This document shows positions 32,236 through 40,288 of a stretch of DNA of 64,000 bases, piece after piece; within the stretch, counting starts at the first letter, position 1; the number at the start of each line of letters is the position of its first letter. The notes beneath the pieces are model-generated. The model was not told the DNA's origin. It searched no databases and saw only the letters and a program-made list of their open reading frames with translations. The stretch lies in contig NZ_JBNAFU010000007.1 in NCBI RefSeq assembly GCF_049800835.1, forward strand, positions 124,001 through 188,000. Reading direction: 5' to 3'. Made by a program: the position numbers and the translations under genes. The stretch comes from Dinoroseobacter sp049800835. GTDB taxonomy: Bacteria; Pseudomonadota; Alphaproteobacteria; Rhodobacterales; Rhodobacteraceae.

Positions 32236-32950
32236 TCCAGGCTTTCGCCGCCTCGAAATCGTCTTCGTCATAGGTTCGGATTTCGGCCTTCATGAACCGC
32301 GACAGCACCTTTTGCGCAAGTTTGACCCACGCATCGTCCATCACCACGGCGACCCGGTCCGGGATCTGGTAGTGGTCGCGTAACAGGCTGAGGTGTTCGC
32401 GCAGCCCACCAAGCCCTTGCCACCCCTCGAACCCCCGCAGGTCGAGCAGCAGGCGCAGCCCCCCTGCCCGGTTGACGAAGGCATCTAGGTCGCCGTCCGC
32501 CTGCGCGTAGGCCACGGGTGCAAGCTCGCCCATCAGCTCGACATGCAGGGCTGTGCCGCCCATCTCGCGCATGTGGATCGCGCCGAGGGATTCCGAAAGC
32601 CAGCGGCGCGCTTCGTCCAACTCGTCCAGATCGAAGGCCTTGACCGGGCACGGCATCATGAAGGCCATCGCCTTTGTCACGGTTTGCAGCCAGTCCTTGT
32701 CGGTGACCACAGCCGCGCGCGCGAACCCAGACCAGTGCTTCATGCCAAGGCGCGCATCTTCCCATGCGGCTCCGAGGTCAAACCCCTCATACGCCTCGTC
32801 GACAACAATCAAGAGCTTCAGCCTGTCATTCTCGACCAATGCGCGCTCGATGATCGGGCCCAAGATGGTCTCGTAATCCTTCGCCGTGACCTTGCCGGTG
32901 ACGCGGAACTCCAGCGTGCCTTCGGGGCGTCCGGGGATGTGTTCGATCAT
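32216..32950 (-). CDS. Protein with two tandem SpoIIAA/STAS-like domains
   Basis: 244 residues. Two copies of a roughly 115-residue module: first RVTGKVTAKDYETILGPIIERAL with LKLLIVVDEAYEGFDLGAAWEDARLG, then HVELMGELAPVAYAQ with LRLLLDLRGFEGWQGLGGLREHLSLL. Both end with the AVVTDKDW / AVVMDDAW type strand and a DLDELDEARRWL / DEDDFEAAKAWI helix. This is the SpoIIAA-like (STAS/SEC14) pattern of DUF3478 proteins; ligand unknown. Start 32950 has GGAGGGAG upstream. Confidence 0.78.
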   Translation of the reverse strand: MIEHIPGRPEGTLEFRVTGKVTAKDYETILGPIIERALVENDRLKLLIVVDEAYEGFDLGAAWEDARLGMKHWSGFARAAVVTDKDWLQTVTKAMAFMMPCPVKAFDLDELDEARRWLSESLGAIHMREMGGTALHVELMGELAPVAYAQADGDLDAFVNRAGGLRLLLDLRGFEGWQGLGGLREHLSLLRDHYQIPDRVAVVMDDAWVKLAQKVLSRFMKAEIRTYDEDDFEAAKAWITQADA

Positions 32951-33065
32951 GATGGCTCCCTCCTGCTTGGTTTATGCCCCCAGTTTAGCGCAGGTGCATG
33001 ACGCGTATTTGATCCCGATCAGATCGAGGGAATGCAGGGTCCCGTGACGCTGCGTTACGCGGCGG

Positions 33066-34067
33066 TCAGGACGCTACTCGCGCATGCGGGTCGGCGATAT
33101 GCGCCAAGGCAGCGTCGAGCGTGTGAAGCCCGGCGTCCGGGCGATGGCCCTGTTCGGACAGAATGCGCCGCCAGCCCCGCGCCCCCGGACGCCCCGCAAA
33201 TACGCCCAGCATGTGCCGCGTCACCTGTGCCAGCTTGCCACCGCGCGCCAGGTGATCGGCGATATAGGGGCGCATGGCCGCGACAGCATCCTCCGCAAGA
33301 CGCTCCGTCCCGCCGCCAAAGACCCGCATATCCGCGCGGCCCAGGATCCTTGCCGGGTCGTGATAGGCCGCGCGCCCGATCATCACCCCGTCCATGCCGG
33401 CTTCCAGATGTGCCACCCCCTGATCAAGGTCCGTGATCCCGCCATTGATCGACAGGTGCAGGTGCGGGAACGTGTTTTTCATGGCGTGAACCAGTGGATA
33501 ATTCAGGGGCGGCACGTCGCGGTTTTCCTTGGGGCTGAGCCCTTGCAGCCAGGCCTTGCGCGCATGGATCGCGAAACGACTGACCCCGGAGTCCGAAACG
33601 CGGGCAAGAAAATCCGGCAAGATGGTCTCAGGCTCTTGGTCATCCACGCCAATGCGACATTTTACGGTGATCTCAGGACCATCGGACGCCGCGATCATGG
33701 CCGCCACGCAGCGGGCAACAAGTTCGGGTTGTTCCATCAGGATCGCACCGAAGCTGCCGGATTGAACCCGATCTGACGGACATCCGACGTTGAGATTGAT
33801 CTCGTCATACCCATAACCGCACGCAATGCGCACTGCCTCCGCAAGCTCCTGCGGGTCGGATCCACCAAGCTGCAACGCGACCGGATGCTCCGCCTCGGAA
33901 TAGCTGAGAAACCGTGCGGCATCCCCGCGCACAATCGCGGGCGCGGTGACCATCTCGGTATAGAGTAATGCGTGCTGCGACAGTTGCCGATGAAAATACC
34001 GGCAATGCCGGTCGGTCCAATCCATCATGGGCGCAACAGACAGTTTAGCGTTCTGTTTTATATTCAT
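33066..34067 (-). CDS. dusA: tRNA-dihydrouridine(20/20a) synthase DusA
   Basis: 333 residues. FMN enzyme that reduces uridine 20/20a in the tRNA D loop. Motifs: SVAPMMDWTDRHCRYF, LQLGGSDPQELAEA, YDEINLNVGCPSDRVQSGSFGAILM with the catalytic cysteine, VKCRIGVDD, and GVMIGRAAYHDP. The first ten codons (MNIKQNAKLS) are AT-rich and unlike the GC-rich remainder, and no good ribosome site precedes ATG 34067. A decayed integrase lies just upstream, so the native 5' end was probably replaced by an element inserted into dusA. Confidence 0.94.
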   Translation of the reverse strand: MNIKQNAKLSVAPMMDWTDRHCRYFHRQLSQHALLYTEMVTAPAIVRGDAARFLSYSEAEHPVALQLGGSDPQELAEAVRIACGYGYDEINLNVGCPSDRVQSGSFGAILMEQPELVARCVAAMIAASDGPEITVKCRIGVDDQEPETILPDFLARVSDSGVSRFAIHARKAWLQGLSPKENRDVPPLNYPLVHAMKNTFPHLHLSINGGITDLDQGVAHLEAGMDGVMIGRAAYHDPARILGRADMRVFGGGTERLAEDAVAAMRPYIADHLARGGKLAQVTRHMLGVFAGRPGARGWRRILSEQGHRPDAGLHTLDAALAHIADPHARVAS

Positions 34068-34195
34068 TTTTTTCGTTTCTTCGATCTGTTGGCAGTAACG
34101 GTTGCTACGCAAGCGAGACGACCCTTCGCCCCAGCCCGCATCATCAAGCCCGCCAAGCAGAGACCCAAAGGGGGCAAGGGCTGGCGCCTAAAAGC

Positions 34196-34990
34196 ACATC
34201 CGTCTCTCGCCTCCAGACATTCGGCAACCTCATTGACCTCCATATAGCCAAGATGTTCGAGGTAGGGAAACCGCCGCGTCTCAGCAAGGCCGCCACGCTT
34301 ACGACGCTCAAACGCGATCTCGGGAAGGAAAAGAGCGGCCATCTCGACCGGCAGAAGCTAATCGACTCCTGCAAGATGCGCGCGGAGCAAGGTGCAGGCC
34401 CGGTGACGCTCGGGATCGACATCGGCATGATAAAGATGATCATCACCAACGCGGCGGCCGTGCATGGCCTCGATATCCCTCCGCGGCCAACGCTCCGGTT
34501 GGGACGCGTTGAACCTCTTGTTCCGCTTCGCCAGGGCAACGAACGCCTGGCGCAGCCCATGACCCGGATGAAATCTGACGGTTCGACCGGAGCGATCCCG
34601 ATGTGGGCCGCCGCAGGCTCCTGATCCGCGACCGTATGGGAGTGCGCAGAAAGACCGGAAAAGACCAGCGGATCCCCCTTTTCGCCGCCACCGGCTTCGA
34701 TGCCAACGTGCTGGTCACGGAACAGGCCAGGCATCTCGGTCACACCAATGGGCGCATCTTTCCAAATAATTCCAATCGGCCGGGACTGCCTTTCGGCGCA
34801 TCCGCATGAGGCCGGTGACAAGAACCTGCATTTCCATGACTTGCGACACCAAGGCACAAGCCGCCTTTGCGAGGCAGGCGCCGCCGTCGAACAGGTGGCC
34901 CTCGTCACCTGGACTAAACGAGGCTGCGCGGGCGCTCGCGCGGCTCGCTATGCCTGGTTGGTCGCCGTGCAAGTTTGGCCGAGACGAAGT
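34196..34990 (+). pseudogene. Tyrosine recombinase (dusA-type integrase), broken
   Basis: Fragments of one integrase lie in order but in different frames. At 34196-34624: FGNLIDLHIAKM, ATLTTLKRDLGKEKSGHLDR, GAGPVTLGIDIGMIKMII. At about 34630-34780: RKTGKDQRIPLFAATGFDA and GRIFPNN. At about 34815-34915: NLHFHDLRHQGTSRLCEAG, the HxxR box, then VEQVALVTW. The first catalytic Arg region is missing or shifted, and the final catalytic Tyr is not found. Position directly upstream of dusA and opposite in strand fits the integrases known to insert into the dusA 5' end. Nonfunctional. From here to 35253 I see nothing else. Confidence 0.8.
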
Positions 34991-35253
34991 GCCTTTGCGG
35001 AGGACTATCAGCGACAGTCTCAAAACCGGCCCGATACCACGCTCACCTCTTGGAACGTTGCTTTGGATTGCTAAGTGAGTTGGCATATGCGCACATCCGG
35101 GATGAACTGCTTTGCTTACGGCCTTGTAACGCAACTGCGACGCTAAACCTGCCATGGTGTCCACAGACCGAGAAACGGTTATTCAATCCGCGCAAACGTG
35201 TGGGAGCGCGCTTTACCTTGACCAAACGAAAGAGAGCTGAGGCCACGCAGAAT

Positions 35254-35502
35254 ATGTACAACAACCGTCGCAAAGCAAAACGGCTCCAACTTGTTGCTGC
35301 ACTGGCAACTTGCGCAGGTGTACTGGCCGCCTGCACACCGCGAGCAGAATTGGCGCCGGTTCAAGAAGCGACGCAACCAGAAAATGCGCTTCGTTCTCCG
35401 CTTTGCGATCGAAAACGATGGAATACTCGGGGTTGGCTCGCACCTTTTCGGCGTAGCGCATCACGAACGCGACACAGACCAGCCAACAAACCACGAGGAT
35501 GA
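35254..35502 (+). pseudogene. Lipoprotein gene fragment (5' end only)
   Basis: Frame MYNNRRKAKRLQLVAALA continues to a perfect lipobox LAAC (about residue 29), then TPRAELAPVQEATQPENA. After about 40-45 residues the reading frame runs antisense through the truncated carrier gene, so the true 3' part has been lost. A possible TTGACC box lies upstream. The original function cannot be told. Confidence 0.55.
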
Positions 35503-36115
35503 TCAGTCGAAGAAGAATGCCGTCGGTGAACGCGACCCCGGCCGCGTCCGAGGCAATGACCGTAGCGAATGGGTTAATCGTCGAGCCAAGGGTTCCGACA
35601 CCTGCGCCAAGCATGATGATTGCAACCCCTGTGACGGCATCGTAACGCGCGGAAATCATCACGGGGATAATCAAAGTGTAAAAGGCGAGGCTTTCTTCAG
35701 CCATCCCGTAGATGGTCCCGCCAGCTGCAAAGAGCCCCATGAGGATCGGGATCATCCATTTTTCCCGACCCTCAAGCCGGCGCATGGCTTTGCCAATACC
35801 GGCATCTATCGCCCCGGTTTTTGCAACAACGCCCAGGAAGCCGCCAATAATGATGACGAACAGCGCGACGTCGATCGCACGCGCTTCATAGCTTCCGGGA
35901 TCATAGAAGCCTGCAACCGGTGCCACGAGCACATCGAACACACCTTGCGGGTTGCTTTCGATGACCTGATAGGTTCCCGGCACGGGAACCGCGCGCCCGA
36001 GGTCTTCGTTCTCCACGCGATCATATTGACCAGCCGGTACGATCCACGTCGCCGCAGCGACCACGATGATCAACAGGAACAGAATACTGTAGGCTGATGG
36101 AAATTTGAGTGTCAT
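35385..36115 (-). pseudogene. YfcC-family membrane carrier, truncated at the 3' end
   Basis: About 240 residues of a family that is usually near 470-500. Starts MTLKFPSAYSILFLLIIVVAAATWIVPAGQY and keeps FVIIIGGFLGVVAKTGAIDAGIG, REKWMIPILMGLFAAGGTIYGMAEE and GAGVGTLGSTINPFATVIASDAAG, all typical of YfcC/C4-dicarboxylate or basic-amino-acid carriers. After the loop RANPEYSIVFDRKAENEAHF the frame enters the antisense of a lipoprotein fragment at about 35375-35395. Half of the helices are missing, so it should not work. AT-richer than its surroundings. The region 36116-36349 upstream is AT-rich and empty. Confidence 0.75.
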
Positions 36116-36349
36116 TTCATCGACCGGGCCTGCTTCAATGGACCAAATGACAGCCGAAGCCGCAGGAGTGTCCAGTAGCTGCAAAAAAACTTCACAATGG
36201 CTACTTACACGATGATTTCATTTAAATTTCTTCATATATTGCCAACGGCTTGATCTCGGACAAGCGGCAGTGACAAAGATGTTCAACCGTGACACGGCGG
36301 CGGCACGAAGCACCGCCCTGGCGCCGCCAGTGCCAAGCAAGGCTTCAGG

Positions 36350-36806
36350 CGGAAATCCATGAGCGTTGGGGGTGCTCGTAACTCTTGCAGTGCGACTTTC
36401 GCCTACAGGATCGGTTCAGGGAGATGTTCGGCAACGTTTCCTCTAGATCGCCAGCCTCACACTGGGGATCGTTGACTTCGGTCGAGGTCGCCGCATGCGC
36501 GCTGCCGCCCGCCAGGCGCTTCTTCCCGGTTTCGAGGAACGCTTTCGACCAGCGGTCACACGGGGTCTGCGAAATACCCTCGCGGCCACACGGCCACGCA
36601 AGACTGACTTCGGCCTAGAAACCGTCCACAGCGATCCTGATCTTCTGCTCGGCCGAATACTGGTGCGGGTGGCCCGGCGGATGTCCTGGCTCACGGTTCC
36701 CGATCGCTCATGTGCTTGTCCGACCGGGGCCTACAGCGTGAGCGTCGCCCTTCAACTGCGGCGCATCGTGTCGGCGTTCAACGCTTCGACTGGCCCCGGT
36801 CGGACA
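36350..36806 (-). mobile_element. IS3-family insertion sequence remnant (orfA end)
   Basis: Translating the minus strand below 36700 gives REPGHPPGHPHQYSAEQK, IRIAVDGF, a stop, then AEVSLAWPCGREGISQTP, DRWSKAFLETGKKRLAGG and AHAATSTEVNDPQ. These match IS3-type OrfA helix-turn-helix proteins (YSAEEKIRIVLDG, RREGI, WSKEFLEAGKKRLAGDTA as I recall them). Stops and changes show decay; orfB is absent. The outer end is the sequence TGTCCGACCGGGGCC read on the minus strand from 36806, beginning with TG as IS3 ends do, and it overlaps the end of cueR. Confidence 0.7.
36717..36806. repeat. 15-bp perfect inverted repeat at the IS end
   Basis: TGTCCGACCGGGGCC at 36717-36731 and GGCCCCGGTCGGACA at 36792-36806, 60 bases apart. 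The outer arm lies in the cueR coding end, the inner arm just before the orfA remnant. It may be the IS terminal repeat with an inverted internal copy. Confidence 0.75.
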
Positions 36807-37194
36807 CAGTCTGTTGCGAGAGGTCGGCAAGGATCGGGCATTCCGGGCGGGCATCACCGTGGCAGGCCTGGACAAGATCGGCCAGCGTCGCCCGCATGGA
36901 TTTCAGGTGCGCAATCTTGGCGTCGATCGCGGCAAGATGATCCTGGGCCAGAGCCTTGACCTGCGCGCTTTCGCGGCCGTCGTCCTCGTAAAGCGCCATA
37001 AGGGTCCGGCAGTCCTCTATCGAGAAGCCGAGCGTCCGTGCGCGCCCGAGAAATGCCAGCTTGTGAAGATCGTTCTCCGTGAAGGCCCGATAACCGTTCT
37101 GCCCGCGCTGCGGACACACGAGGCCGATTTCCTCGTAATAGCGGATCGTCTTGGCAGGCAGACCGGAACGGTCCGCCACTTCGCCGATATTCAT
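36778..37194 (-). CDS. cueR: CueR-type MerR-family copper regulator
   Basis: 138 residues from ATG 37194 (MNIGEVADRSGLPAKTIRYYEEIGLV), a MerR winged HTH, then the dimerisation helix. The metal loop CHGDARPEC has two cysteines seven residues apart followed by Pro-Ile, the Cu(I) pattern of CueR. It lies 10 bp after copA in the same operon and should activate the copA promoter by DNA distortion. The last nine residues (VSDRGQSKR) are encoded by the terminal repeat of an IS remnant, so the native C-terminus was altered; the metal site is upstream of this and intact. Confidence 0.9.
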   Translation of the reverse strand: MNIGEVADRSGLPAKTIRYYEEIGLVCPQRGQNGYRAFTENDLHKLAFLGRARTLGFSIEDCRTLMALYEDDGRESAQVKALAQDHLAAIDAKIAHLKSMRATLADLVQACHGDARPECPILADLSQQTVSDRGQSKR

Positions 37195-37204
37195 CCCGAA
37201 CTCC

Positions 37205-39727
37205 CTATTCTGCCGGGCTGGCTGCTGGCTGTATGCGCCCGTCGCGCGGTGCGGGGCGTGCCGACACCACCGGCCGCAGGGCCCGCAACCGCAAGGCATT
37301 TGTCAACACCGATACAGACGAGAGCGCCATCGCGCCGGCAGCAAACATCGGAGACAAGAGCAATCCAAACGCAGGGTAGAGCACACCGGCCGCAATCGGA
37401 ATGAGGGCGGTATTGTATCCAAATGCCCAGACCAGGTTCTGCCGAATGTTCCGCATGGTCCGCTTGGAGACCTCGACCGCATTGACCACTCCGCCGAGGT
37501 CGCCCGACATCAGAACCACATCCGCCGCGTCGATGGCGATGTCCGTTCCCGTGCCGATCGCGATACCGACATCCGCATTGGCCAGTGCCGGCGCGTCGTT
37601 GATCCCGTCACCGACAAACGCAACCGTCTGCCCCGGCCCCCTCAACTGATCGAGTGCGGCGACCTTGCCCGCGGGCAGCACGCCCGAGATCACCGTATCG
37701 ATGCCAACATCCTGTGCCACCGCCTCGGCAGTTGCCTGCTTGTCGCCGGTGATCATCGCCACTCGCAGGCCAGTGGCGCGCAAGGCCGCGATGGCTGTTC
37801 GGCTCGTGGCTTTTACCGGATCCGCGACCACGAGGACAGCCGCCAGGCTTCCGTCAACAGCCGCAAACACAGTGGTTTTCCCCTGTGCCGCGAGAACTTG
37901 TGCCTTTTCAGCCAGGGCCACTGTCGCGATGTCATCGCGCGCCAGGTACCGATCCGTTCCGATAAGGACCTTGCGCCCGTCCACATCGGCGCGCACCCCC
38001 TCGCCGATCGTCGCCTCGAACCCCTCAACGGGTTTCAGCGCGCAGCTTTCCGCCTGTGCCGCCTGCACGATGGCTGCGGCAATCGGGTGCTCGGAGCGGG
38101 CCTCGACCGAGGCGACGAGGCTCAGCACCTCCGAACGCTCGGCCCCTTCCGCCAGAACGATCTGTGTCAGGCTGGGCCGCCCTTCTGTCACGGTCCCGGT
38201 CTTGTCGAGCGCCACGATATCCACATCGCTCAGGCGTTGCAGCGCGTCGCCCTTGCGAAACAAGATCCCCATTTCAGCAGCCCGACCGGTGCCGACCATG
38301 ATCGAAGTCGGTGTGGCCAGCCCCATCGCGCAAGGGCACGCGATGATCAGCACGGATACGCCCGCAACAAGCGCAAGGGTCAGCGCAGGGTCCGGTCCAA
38401 ACACCAGCCAGGCAAGAACGGTTACAAGGGCACACAGCAGAACGCCCGGCACGAACCATAGTGTCACCTTGTCCACGATGCCCTGAATGGGCAGTTTGGC
38501 TCCTTGCGCCTGTTCGACCATGCGTACGATCTGTGCCAGAACCGTCGCCTCGCCCACCCGCGTCGCGCGAAACGTCAGACTGCCCGTGCCGTTCAGCGTC
38601 CCTCCTGTGACCTCTTCTCCGGCAACTTTCGGAACCGGCAACGGTTCGCCCGTGATCATGCTTTCGTCGACTGAACTGACCCCGTCGAGGATCACGCCAT
38701 CCACCGGAACGCGTGCACCGGGACGTACCAGAATTGTATCCCCCGCTCTGAGCGCGGCGATGTCCACCTCTTTCGGGGTGCCATCGTTCAGAACGATCGC
38801 TGTGGGCGTCTGCAAGCTCAACAAGGACCGAATGGCCGCGCCGGTGCGCCCCTTTGCCCGCGCTTCCAGAAGCCGCCCGACAAGGATCAATACGACGATC
38901 ACGGCAGCTGCCTCGAAGTAAACGGCCCGAACATCCGAAGGCAGGATGGACGGCACAAAGGTCGCGATCACCGAATAGCCCCATGCGGCCCCTGTTCCGA
39001 GTGCGACGAGACTGTTCATGTCCGGTGCGCGGCGTACCAGCGCCGGTATCCCCTTGCGGTAGAAGACCTGCCCCGGCCCGATCAGGATCAGAGTCGTCAA
39101 CAGGAACTGGATCACCCACGATGTCTGAAGACCGATCGACCCAGCGACAAGGTGATGAAAAGCGGGAAAGATATGTCCCCCCATCTCGAGCACGAAGACA
39201 GGCAGGGCAAGCGCTGAAGCAATGAAAACACTCTGCTTGAGTTCAGCGGCTTCTTCGGACTTCCGAACAGCTTGGGCATCGGAAGAGGTCCCCTGAACAA
39301 CTGTCGCCGGATATCCCGCTTCTGTCAGACGTCGGGCCAGAGCCTCCGGCGTAACCGCACGCGCCACAAAGGTGACGACTGCTGTCTCCGTGGCAAGGTT
39401 CACCTGCACATCGCGCACGGTCGGATCAGACCGCAGCTTCTGCTCCACCCGCCCCACGCAAGAGGCGCAGGACATTTCAGAAACCTGAAGCGTCGCTGTT
39501 TCTGCGCGGGCAGGATAGCCCGCCGCATCAAGCGCTGCCAGCGCAGGCCCCAGCGCGTCCGGAGCGGCCAGAGAGAACGTGGCCGTCTCCGTCGCGAGGT
39601 TCACGACCGCCTCGGTCACGCCCGGCACGGTTTCGAGGGCACGGGTGGCCCGCCCGACGCAGGAGCCGCAGTTCAGCCCCTGCAAGGACAGTGTCAGGCT
39701 GTGGGTCAGAGCAGACATCTTTCGCAT
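37205..39727 (-). CDS. copA: Copper-exporting P1B-type ATPase CopA
   Basis: 840 residues (start MSALTHS at 39718 is possible). Two N-terminal metal-binding domains with CxxC motifs: GLNCGSC (residues 17-23, with Asn where the family has Thr or variable) and SEMSCASC (about 83-90). Then the P1B membrane core with ACPCAMGLATP, phosphorylation site DKTGTVTEG, the SEHPIAAAI histidine-proline motif, MITGDKQATAEAVA and GDGINDAPALANADVG. Pumps Cu(I) out of the cytoplasm. It is driven by a MerR-type promoter at 39748-39778 and followed by cueR. Confidence 0.96.
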   Translation of the reverse strand: MRKMSALTHSLTLSLQGLNCGSCVGRATRALETVPGVTEAVVNLATETATFSLAAPDALGPALAALDAAGYPARAETATLQVSEMSCASCVGRVEQKLRSDPTVRDVQVNLATETAVVTFVARAVTPEALARRLTEAGYPATVVQGTSSDAQAVRKSEEAAELKQSVFIASALALPVFVLEMGGHIFPAFHHLVAGSIGLQTSWVIQFLLTTLILIGPGQVFYRKGIPALVRRAPDMNSLVALGTGAAWGYSVIATFVPSILPSDVRAVYFEAAAVIVVLILVGRLLEARAKGRTGAAIRSLLSLQTPTAIVLNDGTPKEVDIAALRAGDTILVRPGARVPVDGVILDGVSSVDESMITGEPLPVPKVAGEEVTGGTLNGTGSLTFRATRVGEATVLAQIVRMVEQAQGAKLPIQGIVDKVTLWFVPGVLLCALVTVLAWLVFGPDPALTLALVAGVSVLIIACPCAMGLATPTSIMVGTGRAAEMGILFRKGDALQRLSDVDIVALDKTGTVTEGRPSLTQIVLAEGAERSEVLSLVASVEARSEHPIAAAIVQAAQAESCALKPVEGFEATIGEGVRADVDGRKVLIGTDRYLARDDIATVALAEKAQVLAAQGKTTVFAAVDGSLAAVLVVADPVKATSRTAIAALRATGLRVAMITGDKQATAEAVAQDVGIDTVISGVLPAGKVAALDQLRGPGQTVAFVGDGINDAPALANADVGIAIGTGTDIAIDAADVVLMSGDLGGVVNAVEVSKRTMRNIRQNLVWAFGYNTALIPIAAGVLYPAFGLLLSPMFAAGAMALSSVSVLTNALRLRALRPVVSARPAPRDGRIQPAASPAE

Positions 39728-39747
39728 CCCGGTCTTGGAACACGCTG

Positions 39748-39778
39748 ATATTAGTCCTTCCAGTCACTGGAAGGTCAA
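39748..39778 (-). promoter_or_regulatory. CueR-type copA promoter with 19-bp spacer and operator
   Basis: On the minus strand TTGACC (-35, 39773-39778) and TAATAT (-10, 39748-39753) are separated by exactly 19 bases, the long spacer typical of MerR-family promoters. The palindrome CCTTCCAGTCACTGGAAGG (39756-39774, 9-1-9) fills the spacer and matches the known CueR operator type. The start site would be about 14 bases before the copA ATG at 39727. Confidence 0.9.
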
Positions 39779-39859
39779 CCAGCCGCACACCTGTTCCATC
39801 CACCTGCGCTGATTTGCGCAGGCGTTGCCCGTAAATGCATCGTTTGTTCGAACTTCGGC

Positions 39860-40288
39860 TCAGATCCGCAGGACGGTGACTGTCACGGGGGCATATCGCA
39901 CGATCCGCCCGGCATTGGGGCCGAGAATACGCTCCGCAAGGTCCGGCTTGTGGGCGCCAACGACGATATGATCTGCATCGACCTTTCGCGACGCCTCAAT
40001 TACCTCTTCATAGGCGGTGCCGACCTCGACAATGCACTGAACCTGCTCTCGGTCCGGCAGCACTTCCTCAGCCAATCCGTGAAGCGCCGCAAGGGCTGAG
40101 TGTTCGGCTTCCTTCAATGTTCCTTCCTTGAAGAAAGAGCCAACGAAGGACATTCCGTAATCCGGCAGCACAGTCATCAGGCTCAGCACGGCGCCGTCAC
40201 GTTCCGCAAGACGTCCCGTTTCCCGCAAGAGTGTCCGCGCGTTGTCCATGTGTGTCAGGTCGACCGCCACGAGATAATGTGCGCTCAT
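39860..40288 (-). CDS. Universal stress protein (UspA family), TRAP-operon linked
   Basis: 142 residues. Rossmann-like Usp fold, ending with the ATP-binding motif VVGAHKPDLAERILGPNAGRIVRYAPVTVTVL (G-x2-... -G-x9-like). Its start overlaps the TRAP permease stop (ATGA), as in other TRAP operons where a Usp protein regulates the transporter (TeaD of Halomonas is the known case). Likely an ATP-binding regulator of this uptake system. Confidence 0.88.
   Translation of the reverse strand: MSAHYLVAVDLTHMDNARTLLRETGRLAERDGAVLSLMTVLPDYGMSFVGSFFKEGTLKEAEHSALAALHGLAEEVLPDREQVQCIVEVGTAYEEVIEASRKVDADHIVVGAHKPDLAERILGPNAGRIVRYAPVTVTVLRI

Noticed and set aside
34068..34908. Minus-strand frames of 92 and 254 residues upstream of dusA
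   Set aside because: They are antisense to the integrase fragments, which have recognisable motifs in the plus frames.
36385..36960. Plus-strand frames between the carrier remnant and cueR
   Set aside because: They run opposite to the orfA remnant and into cueR antisense; no domain.
34100..37000. Second attachment site for the dusA island
   Set aside because: I looked for another copy of the sequence coding APMMDWTDRH in this region and found none; the far end may be lost or outside the window.
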